Shown here one piece after another: positions 9,444-18,820 of a DNA stretch of 64,000 nucleotides (the first letter of the stretch is position 1; each line of letters starts with the position of its first letter). This DNA is from Burkholderia sp. (GTDB taxonomy: Bacteria; Pseudomonadota; Gammaproteobacteria; Burkholderiales; Burkholderiaceae). The stretch covers positions 124,001-188,000 of the forward strand of contig CP144361.1 of assembly GCA_040954445.1 (NCBI GenBank). The letters run 5' to 3'. Below the pieces are notes generated by a model that saw only the letters and a list, made by a program, of their open reading frames with translations, was not told the origin of the DNA and did no database searches. Position numbers and translations under genes: made by a program.

Positions 9444-10239
9444 GTCGTTGTTGCATAAATCGAGCGAGATTCGTTCACGTTGACGCGCAACGGTCGCGGG
9501 GGCAGCCTCCTATCAAGTCAGATTCCAGAGTAACTGCCTAATTTTTGCCAAGAAAATGCGCAAGGACATACACAAGAAAGGTGAGCCGAAGGCACGCTAC
9601 CGTGTCAGGAATTGGGCGGCCTATAATGCAGGCCTGATCAACCGGGGGAACGTAACAATATGGATAGATGAAGCCGTCCTTGCCAGAATACCCGATGCCA
9701 TACTCGCATGTGGTCGCCCGTGTCTATACGGCGATACGCTGATTCAGGCATTACTTGGCGTGAAGACCGTCTATCGACTGACGTTGCGCGCCCTGCAAGG
9801 TTTTACCCCAAGTCTACGCGATCTGGCCTTCCCGAGCTTGCCGGTGCTGAATTACACCACGCTCTGTCGCCGGGCAAAAACGCTTGATGTCGAACTGCCG
9901 ATCCTTCGTGACAATGAACCGATCCATCTGGCTGTCGACAGCACCGGTCTGAAGGTCTATGGAGAAGGTGAATGGAAGGTGCGCCAGCACGGCTACTCGA
10001 AGCGGCGCACGTGGCGTAAAGTCCATCTCGCGCTCAACGCGAATGCGGGTCAAGTGCATGCCGCGCTAATGACGAATCAGAATGTGGCTGACGGCGACGC
10101 TCTGGCCAAGTTGCTCGACCAGATTCCACGCGAAGAACAAATAGATGTCATCGGCGGTGATGGTGCCTACGAGACCCAAGCCATGCCATGCGGCCATTGC
10201 TGCACGTAGTGCTATTCTTTCGATTTCTCCACGCGAGGG
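9444..10239 (+). mobile_element. IS5-family partial copy (N-terminal two thirds)
   Basis: It starts with a left terminus lacking one base (GTCGTTGTTGCATAAATC). It carries transposase codons 1-217 (9556-10209) with Asp residues in [10 protein letters not shown] and GGDGAYE, then a frameshift. It is cut at 10239 by another IS stub. Confidence 0.9.
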
Positions 10240-10288
10240 GGCGTTGTTGCATAAATCGAGCGAGAGGACGCCATGGCATCGGCGGACA
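10240..10288. repeat. IS terminal stub
   Basis: About 49 bp of right terminus (GGCGTTGTTGCATAAATCGA, GAGGACGCCATGGCATCGG) that passes directly into a palindromic repeat. Confidence 0.8.
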
Positions 10289-10290
10289 TA

Positions 10291-10405
10291 TTCATCCGAA
10301 ATTCATAATTTTGAAATTAACAAAATCGACTCGTATGTGGATGGGCATAAAAAACGAGACATGAGAGACGATTTGCAAATTTCAAGACCACGAATTGCAG
10401 CTCAA
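10291..10405. repeat. Palindromic repeat, degenerate full copy
   Basis: It begins TTCATCCGAAATTCAT and ends GCAGCTCAATA. Inner halves AATCGACTCGTATG and ACGAGACATGAGAGACGATT pair imperfectly. Size and order match the complete copies at 33814 and 48503, with more substitutions. Confidence 0.65.
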
Positions 10406-10426
10406 TAACATTTGGGCTGACCCCGC

Positions 10427-10523
10427 GGCGTTGTTGCATAAATCGAGCGAGAGCCGGTAACGGTTTATGCGCAGCGGTCGGGCCAGCCTCCTGTTATTGA
10501 TCCGCGATTCTTGATCTTGAAAT
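10427..10523. repeat. IS left-end fragment fused to palindrome arm
   Basis: The first part (10427-10496) is an IS left terminus reading to CCTCCTGTTA. At 10497 it switches to a 27-bp palindrome arm TTGATCCGCGATTCTTGATC, TTGAAAT, which is followed immediately by the next IS end. The same IS/palindrome junction recurs at 48430-48510. Confidence 0.75.
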
Positions 10524-11034
10524 GGCGTTGTTGCATAAATCGAGTGTGAGGACGCAATAGCATCGACGGGTAATTTCAGGCGATACGAACAGATTGCGGA
10601 CGAGCGAGGTCCGCCATACGGTTGATGACGCCGACGCGAATGGAGACCTCGGTCGCCTGCGCGGCGATGTGACGCGCCCAGAGACAGTGGCCGGTGAGGG
10701 TCTCTTGAACCGATACATCGCATTCTCGGCAAGCGATCGCCGGTGGTAGCCACTGTCTTGCTTCCATTCTCGACGACCGTCACGGGCAATTGCATCAACC
10801 GCGCCATTACGCCACGCCGCACCGGGCATATCCGCTGGCCAATGAGCGGCACCCTCGCGTGGCGGAATCGAAGGAATAGCACTGCGTGCAGCAATGGCCG
10901 CATGGCATGGCTTGGTGTCGTAGGCACCGTCACCGCCGATGACATCGATTTGTTCTTCGCGTGGAATCTGGTCGAGCAACTTGGCCAGAGCGTCACCGTC
11001 AGCCACATTCTGATTCGTCATTAGCGCGGCATGC
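10524..11034 (-). mobile_element. IS5-family partial copy (C-terminal half)
   Basis: It has an intact left-hand terminus and reads through the last ~150 transposase codons in reverse. It is cut at 11034 by the complete copy that follows. A two-base insertion near 10711 (GGGTCTCTTGAACC) also shifts the frame. Confidence 0.92.
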
Positions 11035-12157
11035 GGCGTTGTTGCATAAATCGAGCGAGATCCGTTGACGTTTACGCGCAATGGTCGCGGGGCCAGCCTC
11101 CTATCAAGTCAGATTCCAGAGTAACTGCCTAATTTTTGCCAAGAAAATGCGCAAGGACATACACAAGAAAGGTGAGCCGAAGGCACGCTACCGTGTCAGG
11201 AATTGGGCGGCCTATAATGAAGGCCTGATCAGCCGGGGGAACGTAACAATATGGATAGATGAAGCCGTCCTTGCCAGAATGCCCGATGCCATACCCACAC
11301 GTGGTCGCCCGTGTGTATACGGCGATACGCTGATTCAGGCATTACTTGGCGTGAAGACCGTCTATCGACTGACCTTGCGCGCCCTGCAAGGTTTCACCCA
11401 AAGTCTGCGCGATTTGGCCTTCCCGAGCTTGCCGGTGCCGAATTACACCACGCTCTGTCGCCGGGCAAAAACGCTTGATGTCGAACTGCCGATCCTTCGT
11501 GACAATGAACCGATCCATCTGGTTGTCGACAGCACCGGTCTGAAGGTCTATGGAGAAGGTGAATGGAAGGTGCGCCAGCACGGCTACTCGAAGCGGCGCA
11601 CGTGGCGTAAAGTCCATCTCGCGCTCAACGCGAATACAGGTCAAGTGCATGCCGCACTAATGACGAATCAGAATGTGGCTGACGGTGACGCTCTGGCCAA
11701 GTTGCTCGACCAGATTCCACGCGAAGAACAAATCGATGTCATCGGCGGTGACGGTGCCTACGACACCAAGCCATGCCATGCGGCCATTGCTGCACGCAGT
11801 GCTATTCCTTCGATTCCGCCACGCGAGGGTGCCGCTCATTGGCCAGCGGATATGCCCGGTGCGGCGTGGCGTAATGGCGCGGTTGATGCAATTGCCCGTG
11901 ACGGTCGTCGAGAATGGAAGCAAGACAGTGGCTACCACCGGCGATCGCTTGCCGAGAATGCGATGTATCGGTTCAAGACCCTCACCGGCAACTATCTCTG
12001 GGCGCGTCACATCGACTCGCAGGCGACCGAGGTCTCCATTCGCGTCGGCGTCATCAACCGTATGACGGACCTCGCTCGTCCGCAATCCGTGCGTATCGCC
12101 TGAAATTATGCCCGTCGATGCTATTGCGTCCTCACACTCGATTTATGCAACAACGCC
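11035..12157 (+). mobile_element. IS5-family (IS903 group) copy, intact
   Basis: A 1123-bp element with ends GGCGTTGTTGCATAAATC and GATTTATGCAACAACGCC. It is surrounded by other IS debris, and the flanking 9-mers (GCGGCATGC and CCCGTCGAT) do not match. It was therefore probably placed by recombination or has lost a flank. Confidence 0.97.
11147..12103 (+). CDS. IS5-family (IS903 group) transposase, 318 aa
   Basis: This is the reference copy for the window. It cuts and joins the IS ends as a DDE transposase. Predicted catalytic residues are Asp128 ([12 protein letters not shown]), Asp202 (IGGDGAYD) and Glu270 in [15 protein letters not shown], a perfect Y(2)R(3)E(6)K signature (Y263, R266, E270, K277). 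The N-terminus is basic. ATG at 11147 is chosen because all copies share [20 protein letters not shown]. The frame is open 22 codons further upstream to the IS edge, and no convincing Shine-Dalgarno precedes either position. The residue numbers apply to the other intact copies. Confidence 0.95.
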   Translation: MRKDIHKKGEPKARYRVRNWAAYNEGLISRGNVTIWIDEAVLARMPDAIPTRGRPCVYGDTLIQALLGVKTVYRLTLRALQGFTQSLRDLAFPSLPVPNYTTLCRRAKTLDVELPILRDNEPIHLVVDSTGLKVYGEGEWKVRQHGYSKRRTWRKVHLALNANTGQVHAALMTNQNVADGDALAKLLDQIPREEQIDVIGGDGAYDTKPCHAAIAARSAIPSIPPREGAAHWPADMPGAAWRNGAVDAIARDGRREWKQDSGYHRRSLAENAMYRFKTLTGNYLWARHIDSQATEVSIRVGVINRMTDLARPQSVRIA

Positions 12158-12645
12158 CCCGTCGATGCCATGGCGTCCTCACGTTCGATTTATGCAACAA
12201 CGCTTGACCCCGCGACCATTATGCGGTAAACGTCAACGGCCCTCGCTCGCTTTATGAATAACGCCAACTTTTGCCAAGAAAATGCGCAAAGACATACACA
12301 AGACATGTGAGCCAAAGGCACGCTACCGTGTCAGGAATTTGGCGGGCTATATAATGCAGGCCTGATCAATCTGGGAACGTGACGATATAGATAGGTAAAG
12401 AAGCCGTCCTTGCCAGGATGCCCGACGGGGGGGGCATACCCACGCGTGGTCGCCCGCTTCTGTACAGGGTGATACGCTGCTAATTCAGGCATGACTTGGC
12501 GTGAAGACCGTTTATCGACTGACGTTGCGCACCCTGCAAGGTTTCAACCCAAAGTCTGGGCGATCCAGCCTTCCCGGGCTTGCCTGTGCCAAATTACACC
12601 ACGCTCCGCCGCCGGGCAAAACGCTTGACGTCGGTACTGACGTAG
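12158..12645 (+). mobile_element. Decayed IS5-family remnants
   Basis: Three pieces are joined. 12158-12204 is a right terminus ending in TATGCAACAACGCT. 12205-12263 is a degraded left terminus in reverse (TTTATGAATAACGCC). From 12264 a plus-strand N-terminal transposase region has many small insertions, including a run of seven G near 12427. No frame survives; this is the most eroded IS material here. Confidence 0.85.
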
Positions 12646-12655
12646 ATCTTGCCAC

Positions 12656-13303
12656 TCATCCAAACCTCCGGTCAGCCACGAAGGGATTGCTCTCGCGCTC
12701 TGCGCCGAAGGTCGACACCGGGCCGTGACCTGGCACAAAGGTAACGTCGTCGCCCAGCGGCCAGAGCTTCTCGCGGATCGAGCGCAGCAGATCCGCATGA
12801 TTGCCGCGAGGGAAGTCGGTGCGACCGATCGAGCCCGCGAACAAAACGTCGCCGACGATCGCCAGCCGGTTCTCGCGGTCGAAGAACACCACGTGTCCCG
12901 GCGTGTGACCCGGACAGTGATAGACCTCCAGGGTTTCCGCGCCGACCGTGACCGTGTCGCCGTCCCTGAGCCAGCGTGCCGGCTCGAAGGCCTCGACCGC
13001 GCCGCCGAAGCTGAAACGTTGGCTCTGCGCCGGCAACTGGTCGATCCAAAAGCGTTCCTCCTTGTGTGGCCCCTCTATCGGCACGTCGTAGTGCTCGGCC
13101 AGCGCCTTTGCACCGGCACAGTGGTCGAGGTGGCCGTGCGTGATCAGCACTCTCTCGACCTTGGCCTGTTGCCGCTCGACCTCGCCGCGGATCAACTCGA
13201 GATCGCCACCCGGATCCGCGACAGCAGCACGGCCCGTTCGTTCGCAGATGATCAGCGAACAGTTCTGTTGGAACGGTGTGACGGGAATCAGCGTGATTTT
13301 CAT
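12656..13303 (-). CDS. MBL-fold hydrolase (YcbL-type, glyoxalase II-like)
   Basis: A 215-residue metallo-beta-lactamase-fold protein of the small glyoxalase-II-like class, the size of E. coli YcbL. Zinc ligands are visible in THGHLDHCAG (HxHxDH), YHCPGHTPGH, the bridging Asp in IVGDVLFAGSIGRTDFP and the final VPGHGP. MKITLIPVTPFQQNCSLI is the usual N-terminus, so ATG at 13303 is supported. It probably hydrolyses a glutathione thioester such as S-lactoylglutathione, but the substrate is inferred from family only. IS remnants abut its 3' end at 12645, and no partner gene is preserved. Confidence 0.9.
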   Translation of the reverse strand: MKITLIPVTPFQQNCSLIICERTGRAAVADPGGDLELIRGEVERQQAKVERVLITHGHLDHCAGAKALAEHYDVPIEGPHKEERFWIDQLPAQSQRFSFGGAVEAFEPARWLRDGDTVTVGAETLEVYHCPGHTPGHVVFFDRENRLAIVGDVLFAGSIGRTDFPRGNHADLLRSIREKLWPLGDDVTFVPGHGPVSTFGAERESNPFVADRRFG

Positions 13304-13430
13304 GGCAGCGGGGCGACAGCTCGATAATGAGAAAAGGCTGCGTCGTACTAGCTCGTCCGCCCGCGCGTGCCAGGGTCGCCGATTTCCCCCCGCTGCGCCG
13401 GACTGCCCCGGGGCAGGGCTGCCGCCAGCC

Positions 13431-13663
13431 TTGTCGATGCCATCACGTCCTCACGCTCGATTGATGCAAAAATACCCATTATAAGCAACCGAATTCCTGA
13501 TACGGAAGCATGCCTCCGGCTCACGTCTTGCGTATGTCCTTGCGCATTTTCTTGGCAAAATTAGGCAGATTACTCTGGAATCTGACTTAATAACAGGGGA
13601 GCTGGCCCCCCGACCGTCGCGCGTAAACGTCACTGGCTCTCACCAAATTGATGCAACAACGCC
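13431..13663 (-). mobile_element. IS5-family end fragments, fused
   Basis: A right-terminus piece (to about 13482) is joined to a reversed N-terminal piece from ATTATAAGCAACCGAATTCC to the terminus TTGATGCAACAACGCC at 13663. No transposase remains. The 13304-13430 stretch before it holds nothing I recognise. Confidence 0.75.
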
Positions 13664-13978
13664 CATACCGATCAACGGATCCATCGCGCAGCAGGCGCAG
13701 GACAACAGTACGCTTGCGCCCCGACTGACCACCGTTTGAATGAAACGGCACTGGCAGTATCTGCGGTCGCACTACGCGCGCCCTCCGTCTCTGCCAGCAC
13801 AACTTCCTGCAAGTCCACCTTCTTCAACATATGAGACTCCAGTTTAGACGATGCGTTTTACCCCAAATTTGTGTCTAGAAAAACCGGAGCCACCGCATCA
13901 TAACGCCGCCCTATAGCCCGTATACCAAATTTTACTTTAACTCCTCGGTGAAGGTGAATGAAATTTTCACTCATATTG
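13664..13978 (-). other. Unassigned stretch, possible IS3-type orfA remnant
   Basis: On the minus strand a short frame starts at 13831 (MLKKVDLQEVVLAETEG). In the next frame it continues as GQSGRKRTVVLRLLRDGSVD, which recalls the helix-turn-helix orfA of some IS3-like elements. Nearby TGTCTAGAAAAACCGGAGCC could be an element end. AT-rich sequence near 13920-13975 looks intergenic. No gene is certain. Confidence 0.3.
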
Positions 13979-14460
13979 ACGTTGTTGGATCAATCTAGCG
14001 AGAGCTGATAACGGTTTACGCGCAACGGTCGAGGCCAGCCTCCTGTTATCAAGTCAGATTCCAGAGTAATCTGCCTAATTTTGCCAAGAAAATGCGCAAG
14101 GACATACACAAGACAGGTGTGCCGAAGGCAGCACGCTACTGTGTCAGCAATTGGGCGGCCTATAATGGAGGCCTGTTCAACCGGGGGAACGTGACGATAT
14201 GGATAAATGAAGCCATCCTTGCCAGGATACCCAACGCCATACCCATGCATGGTCGCCCGCGTCTATACGTCGATACGTTGATTCAGGCATTACTTGGCGT
14301 GCAGACCGTCTATCGACTGACGTTTCGCGCCCTTGCAAGGTTTCACCCAAGGTCTTCGCAATCTGGCCTTCGCGAGCTTGCCGGCAGCGAATTATACCAC
14401 GCTCTGTCGCCGGGCAAAAACGCTTGATATCGAACTTCCGATCCTTTCAAAGAACGAACG
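13979..14460 (+). mobile_element. IS5-family partial copy (N-terminal part), decayed
   Basis: It has a degraded left terminus (ACGTTGTTGGATCAATCTAG), then transposase N-terminal sequence with several indels, for example in GCCGAAGGCAGCACGCTAC. It is cut at 14460 by the next copy, and an 83-codon fragment is the longest recognisable frame. Confidence 0.85.
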
Positions 14461-15582
14461 GGATTGTTGCATAAATCGAGTGTGAGAATGCAATAGCATC
14501 GAAGGGCATAATTTTAGGCAATACGAACGGATTGCGGACGAGCGAGGCCACCATACGATTGATGACGCCGACGCGAGCAGCGACCTCGGTGGCCTGCGCG
14601 TCGATGTGACGCGCCCAGAGACAGTTGCCGGTGAGGGTCTTGCACCGATACATCGCATTCTCGGCAAGCGATCGCCGGTGGTAGCCACTGTCTTGCTTCC
14701 ATTCTCGACGACCGTCACGGGCAATTGCATCAACCGCGCCATTACGCCACGCCGCACCGGGCATATCCGCTGGCCAATGAACGGCACCCTCGCGTGGCGG
14801 AATCGAAGGAATAGCACTGCGTGCAGCAATGGCCGCATGGCATGGCTTGGTGTCGTAGGCACCATCACCGCCGATGACATCGATTTGTTCTTCGCGTGGA
14901 ATTTGGTTGAGCAACTTGGCCAGAGCGTCACCGTCAGCCACATTCTGATGCGTCATTAGCGCGGCATGCACTTGACCCGTATTCGCGTTGAGCGCGAGAT
15001 GGACTTTACGCCACGTGCGCCGCTTCGAGTAGCCGTGCTGGCGCACCTTCCATTCACCTTCTCCATAGACCTTCAGACCGGTGCTGTCGACAACCAGATG
15101 GATCGGTTCATTGTCACGAAGGATCGGCAGTTCGACATCAAGCGTTTTTGCCCGGCGACAGAGCGTGGTGGTAATTCGGCACCGGCAAGCTCGGGAAGGC
15201 CAGATCGCGCAGACTTTGGGTGAAACCTTGCAGGGCGCGCAACGTCAGTCGATAGACGGCCTTCACGCCAAGTAATGCCTGAATCAGCGTATCGCCGTAT
15301 AGACACGGGCGACCACGTGTGGGTATGGCATCGGGTATGCTGGCAAGGACGGCTTCATCTATCCATATTGTTAAGTTCCCCCGGTTGATCAGGGCTTCAT
15401 TATAGACCGTCCAATTTCTGACACGATAGCGTGCCTTCGGTTCACCTTTCTTGTGTATGTCCTTGCGCATTTTCTTGGCAAAAATTAGGCAGTTACTCTG
15501 GAATCTGACTTGATAGGAGGCTGGCCCCGCGACCGTTGCGCGTAAACGTCAACGGATCGCACTCGATTTATACAACAACGCC
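14461..15582 (-). mobile_element. IS5-family copy sharing a frameshift with the 2088 copy
   Basis: A full-length copy with variant termini (GGATTGTTGCATAAATC and TTTATACAACAACGCC). From about 14545 to 15570 it is virtually identical to 2185-3207, including the inserted G in the transposase gene. Confidence 0.95.
14514..15470 (-). pseudogene. IS5-family transposase, two frameshifts
   Basis: It shares the +1 insertion seen in the 2145-3102 copy. It also lacks one T near 14549 (GCGAGGCCACC), so the total length is back to 957 nt, but the frames do not join. Confidence 0.9.
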
Positions 15583-15623
15583 ATCATATTCTCTAAAGTC
15601 AGGATCAACTGTTCCCCGTTTCC

Positions 15624-16661
15624 ATGAGCATACCGATCTTCAATGGGGCCACAACCGTGGCTGACCCTGCCCTGCCCGTCCCTTCACGTCCGTCGGCTGC
15701 GGAATTCGAGGCAGCACTCGCCAGCGGCGTCTACGCGCCGCTGGCGCAGTTCGGCATTATCACTGTCGCCGGCGACGATGCCGCGACATTCCTCCACAGC
15801 CAGCTGACCAACGACATCAAACATCTCGACGCGGTAGGCGTGAAGCTAGCCGGCTACTGCACCGCCAAGGGCCGTCTGCTCGCCTCGTTCCTGGCCTGGC
15901 GCAGCGAGTTCGACGTGCGCCTGCTGGTCTCGAAGGATATCCAGCCCGCTGTGCAAAAACGCCTGTCGATGTTCGTGCTGCGTGCCAAGGCCAAGCTGAG
16001 CGATGCGGTCGAACTGGTCGCCGTCGGTATCGCCGGCGAGGCGCGCGAGGCTTTGTCGGGCTTGTTCGAGGCGCTGCCCGATAGTATCCATACCAAGCTC
16101 GACGGCCCGGCCGGCACGCTGATCCGGCTATCCGACGCTTACTGCCGGGCGCGTTATCTGTGGATTGCCAGCCGTGAGCAGTTCGAGGCCACCGCCGTGC
16201 TAGACGCCAAGCTTGCGCGCGTCTCGCCGGCCGTGTGGGACTGGCTTGAGGTCCGCGCTGCCGAGCCACGCATCACCCAGCCGGTGGTCGAGCAGTTCGT
16301 GCCGCAGATGCTGAACTACGACGTGCTCGGTGCTGTCAATTTCCGCAAGGGCTGCTACCCGGGCCAGGAAATTATCGCGCGCAGCCAGTATCGTGGAACC
16401 ATCAAGCGCCGTGCCGCGCTGGCGCACGTCGTGGGCGAGACTGACGCGGTGCGCGCCGGCATCGAACTGTTCCACAGCGAGGATCCGGGCCAGCCCTGCG
16501 GGATGATAGTCAACGCGGCGGCCGCGCCGACCGGCGGCGTCGACGCGCTAGCCGAGATCAAGCTGGCCGCGCAAGAATCCGGAACAGTCCACCTCGGTAC
16601 CGCAGAAGGCCCTGCGCTCACCTTCCTGCCGCTGCCCTACAGCATCCCCACCGAAGTTTGA
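15624..16661 (+). CDS. ygfZ: YgfZ/GcvT-like folate-dependent Fe-S cluster protein
   Basis: The 345-residue product is a YgfZ-type tetrahydrofolate-binding protein that supports repair or assembly of iron-sulfur enzymes in the cytoplasm. Diagnostic features are FLHSQLTNDI near residue 55, GYCTAKGRLLASF, and the invariant signature KGCYPGQEIIARSQYRG near residue 238, with its reactive Cys. Length matches the family. ATG at 15624 follows a 40-bp spacer from the IS end at 15582. In related genomes an NRDE-type gene follows, and here only its first codons survive (16752-16785). Nothing in the frame suggests decay. Confidence 0.95.
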   Translation: MSIPIFNGATTVADPALPVPSRPSAAEFEAALASGVYAPLAQFGIITVAGDDAATFLHSQLTNDIKHLDAVGVKLAGYCTAKGRLLASFLAWRSEFDVRLLVSKDIQPAVQKRLSMFVLRAKAKLSDAVELVAVGIAGEAREALSGLFEALPDSIHTKLDGPAGTLIRLSDAYCRARYLWIASREQFEATAVLDAKLARVSPAVWDWLEVRAAEPRITQPVVEQFVPQMLNYDVLGAVNFRKGCYPGQEIIARSQYRGTIKRRAALAHVVGETDAVRAGIELFHSEDPGQPCGMIVNAAAAPTGGVDALAEIKLAAQESGTVHLGTAEGPALTFLPLPYSIPTEV

Positions 16662-16751
16662 GCGCGCGTTGTGCTACCGTGGCTCGAAGACCAATGCGAG
16701 CTACGGCGCATGCCGGCTTGTGCCCCCCGATCCCGGTGAGGGAATCGTCCG

Positions 16752-16785
16752 ATGTGCCTGATCGTATTCGATTAGCAGCCCGAGA
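16752..16785 (+). pseudogene. 5' stub of NRDE-family gene
   Basis: The plus strand reads ATG TGC CTG ATC GTA TTC GAT TAG CAG CCC, that is MCLIVFD-stop-QP. NRDE-family proteins characteristically begin MCLIVFDWQP, so TGG appears mutated to TAG at codon 8. The rest of the gene is removed by the IS starting at 16786. The assignment rests on ten codons plus position after ygfZ, but the motif is distinctive. Confidence 0.6.
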
Positions 16786-17907
16786 GGCGTTGTTGCATAA
16801 ATCGAGTGTGAGGATGCAATAGCATCGACGAGATAATTTCAGGCGATACGAACGGATTGCGGACGAGCGAGGTCCGCCATACGGTTGATGACGCCGACGC
16901 GAATGGAGACCTCGGTCGCCTGCGCCTCGATGTGACACGCCCAGAGACAGTTGCCGGTGAGGGTCTTGAACCGATACATCGCATTCTCGGCAAGCGATCG
17001 CCGGTGGTAGCCACTGTCTTGCTTCCATTCTCGACGACCGTCACGGGCAATTGCATCAACCGCGCCATTACGCCACGCCGCACCGGGCATATCCGCTGGC
17101 CAATGAGCGGCACCCTCGCGTGGCGGAATCGAAGGAATAGCACTGCGTGCAGCAATGGCCGCATGGCATGGCTTGGTGTCGTAGGCACCGTCACCGCCGA
17201 TGACATCGATTTGTTCTTCGCGTGGAATCTGGTCGAGCAACTTGGCCAGAGCGTCACCGTCAGCCACATTCTGATTCGTCATTAGCGCGGCATGCACTTG
17301 ACCTGTATTCGCGTTGAGCGCGAGATGGACTTTACGCCACGTGCGCCGCTTCGAGTAGCCGTGCTGGCGCACCTTCCATTCACCTTCTCCATAGACCTTC
17401 AGACCGGTGCTGTCGACAACCAGATGGATCGGTTCATTGTCACGAAGGATCGGCAGTTCGACATCAAGCGTTTTTGCCCGGCGACAGAGCGTGGTGTAAT
17501 TCGGCACCGGCAAGCTCGGGAAGGCCAAATCGCGCAGACTTTGGGTGAAACCTTGCAGGGCGCGCAAGGTCAGTCGATAGACGGTCTTCACGCCAAGTAA
17601 TGCCTGAATCAGCGTATCGCCGTATACACACGGGCGAGCACGTGTGGGTATGGCATCGGGCATTCTGGCAAGGACGGCTTCATCTATCCATATTGTTACG
17701 TTCCCCCGGCTGATCAGGCCTTCATTATAGGCCGCCCAATTCCTGACACGGTAGCGTGCCTTCGGCTCACCTTTCTTGTGTATGTCCTTGCGCATTTTCT
17801 TGGCAAAAATTAGGCAGTTACTCTGGAATCTGACTTGATAGGAGGCTGGCCCCGCGACCATTGCGCGTAAACGTCAACGGATCTCGCTCGATTTATGCAA
17901 CAACGCC
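16786..17907 (-). mobile_element. IS5-family (IS903 group) copy, intact
   Basis: A 1122-bp element with perfect termini. Flanking 9-mers (AGCCCGAGA and CATCTATCC) do not match, and the right side is another IS piece. Everything beyond the NRDE stub has been lost or moved. Confidence 0.97.
16839..17795 (-). CDS. IS5-family transposase, 318 aa, intact
   Basis: Full-length frame with all three catalytic residues and the Y(2)R(3)E(6)K motif. It differs from the 11147 copy at a few residues, for example TRARPCVYG and [11 protein letters not shown]. Confidence 0.93.
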   Translation of the reverse strand: MRKDIHKKGEPKARYRVRNWAAYNEGLISRGNVTIWIDEAVLARMPDAIPTRARPCVYGDTLIQALLGVKTVYRLTLRALQGFTQSLRDLAFPSLPVPNYTTLCRRAKTLDVELPILRDNEPIHLVVDSTGLKVYGEGEWKVRQHGYSKRRTWRKVHLALNANTGQVHAALMTNQNVADGDALAKLLDQIPREEQIDVIGGDGAYDTKPCHAAIAARSAIPSIPPREGAAHWPADMPGAAWRNGAVDAIARDGRREWKQDSGYHRRSLAENAMYRFKTLTGNCLWACHIEAQATEVSIRVGVINRMADLARPQSVRIA

Positions 17908-18134
17908 CATCTATCCATATTGTTACGTCCCCCCGGTTGATCAGGCCTTCATTATAGGCCGCCCAATTCCTGACACGGTAGCGTGCCTTCGGCTCACCTT
18001 TCTTGTGTATGTCCTTGCGCATTTTCTTGGCAAAAATTAGGCAGTTACTCTGGAATCTGACTTGATAGAAGGCTGGCCCCGCGACCGTTGCGCGTAAACG
18101 TCAACGGCTCTTGCTCAATTTATGAAACAACGCC
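17908..18134 (-). mobile_element. IS5-family partial copy (left end and first ~40 codons)
   Basis: It begins inside codon ~40 (CATCTATCCATATTGTTACG) and runs to a slightly changed terminus TTTATGAAACAACGCC. Confidence 0.9.
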
Positions 18135-18397
18135 ATTCGGATCAATACTCGGTTGATGAAGGTGACTTCCAACCATCCTTTGAAGGTTCCGGCCCTGTTT
18201 TGATGGGAGGCGTCATCTGATGCTCCAGCAGCCCATGAATGGGCGCTCCCTATGTCGAACATGGTGGAGAGGTGCAAGCCTTGCAAGGTCGGCTTCCGTA
18301 AGGACGACTGTAACCGATTTCAAAGGGCGATTCCCGGCGTGGCTTTTCCTTGCGCTTCATCTTATGATCGACCAAGAACAGCATCTTCGCTCGGAAC
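18135..18397. other. Unassigned stretch between IS pieces
   Basis: It starts with a palindrome end (CGGATCAATA at 18139-18148). The minus strand holds a short frame MLFLVDHKMKRKEKPRRESP and another reading TFKGWLEVTFINRV; neither is recognised. It is probably debris of an older element or gene. Confidence 0.3.
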
Positions 18398-18612
18398 GGC
18401 GTTGTTGCATAAATCGAGTGTGAGGACGCAATAGCATCGGACGGGCATAATTTCAGGCGATACGAACGGATTGCGGACGAGCGAGGTCCGCCATGCGGTT
18501 GATGACGCCGACGCGACCGGAGACCTCGCTCGTCCGCAATCCGTTCGTATCGCCTGAAATTATGCCCGTCCGATGCTATTGCGTCCTCACACTCGATTTA
18601 TGCAACAACGCC
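18398..18612. repeat. IS-derived 215-bp palindrome (two right ends, inverted)
   Basis: Two 91-bp arms (18398-18488 and 18522-18612) are inverted copies of the same IS right end. They run from GGCGTTGTTGCATAAATC to the last transposase codons and are separated by 33 bp. Both arms carry the GCATCGGACGGG variant. It has IS termini at both edges but no transposase. Confidence 0.9.
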
Positions 18613-18816
18613 CAACAGCGCCGCTTCAAGGCGTCGAGCGGTTCCGATTGCTATGCGCCGTGCGTAAGTGTCATCTAGCTCGGCAGTCCGCCGCCACTGC
18701 CGTCAGACCTAAAAACGGTCTGGAAAACGCTGGCTTTGACGCACGACCGTGCGCGGCACGCGGCTTCAGCCCCGGCGTGCGCCATGCAGCGCGAGCAACG
18801 CCCAACTCCCCACTGA
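18613..18816 (+). pseudogene. 3' remnant of PHP-domain phosphoesterase
   Basis: One frame reads FKASSGSDCYAP, then after an in-frame TAG at 18676-18678 continues LGSPPPLPSDLKTVWKTL and ends at TGA 18814-18816. This matches the C-terminal end of PHP-family nucleases/phosphatases (YciV/TrpH type), which in related genomes directly precede yciO. Only about 65 codons survive, with a nonsense mutation. The remainder was replaced by the IS palindrome. Confidence 0.6.
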
Positions 18817-18820
18817 TCCC

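Noticed and set aside
11342..11650. A 102-codon antisense frame ([20 protein letters not shown]...) and a 142-155-codon antisense frame repeated in nearly every IS copy
   Set aside because: They lie opposite the transposase gene, follow its codon conservation exactly and have no ribosome site; they are shadows of a conserved GC-rich gene.
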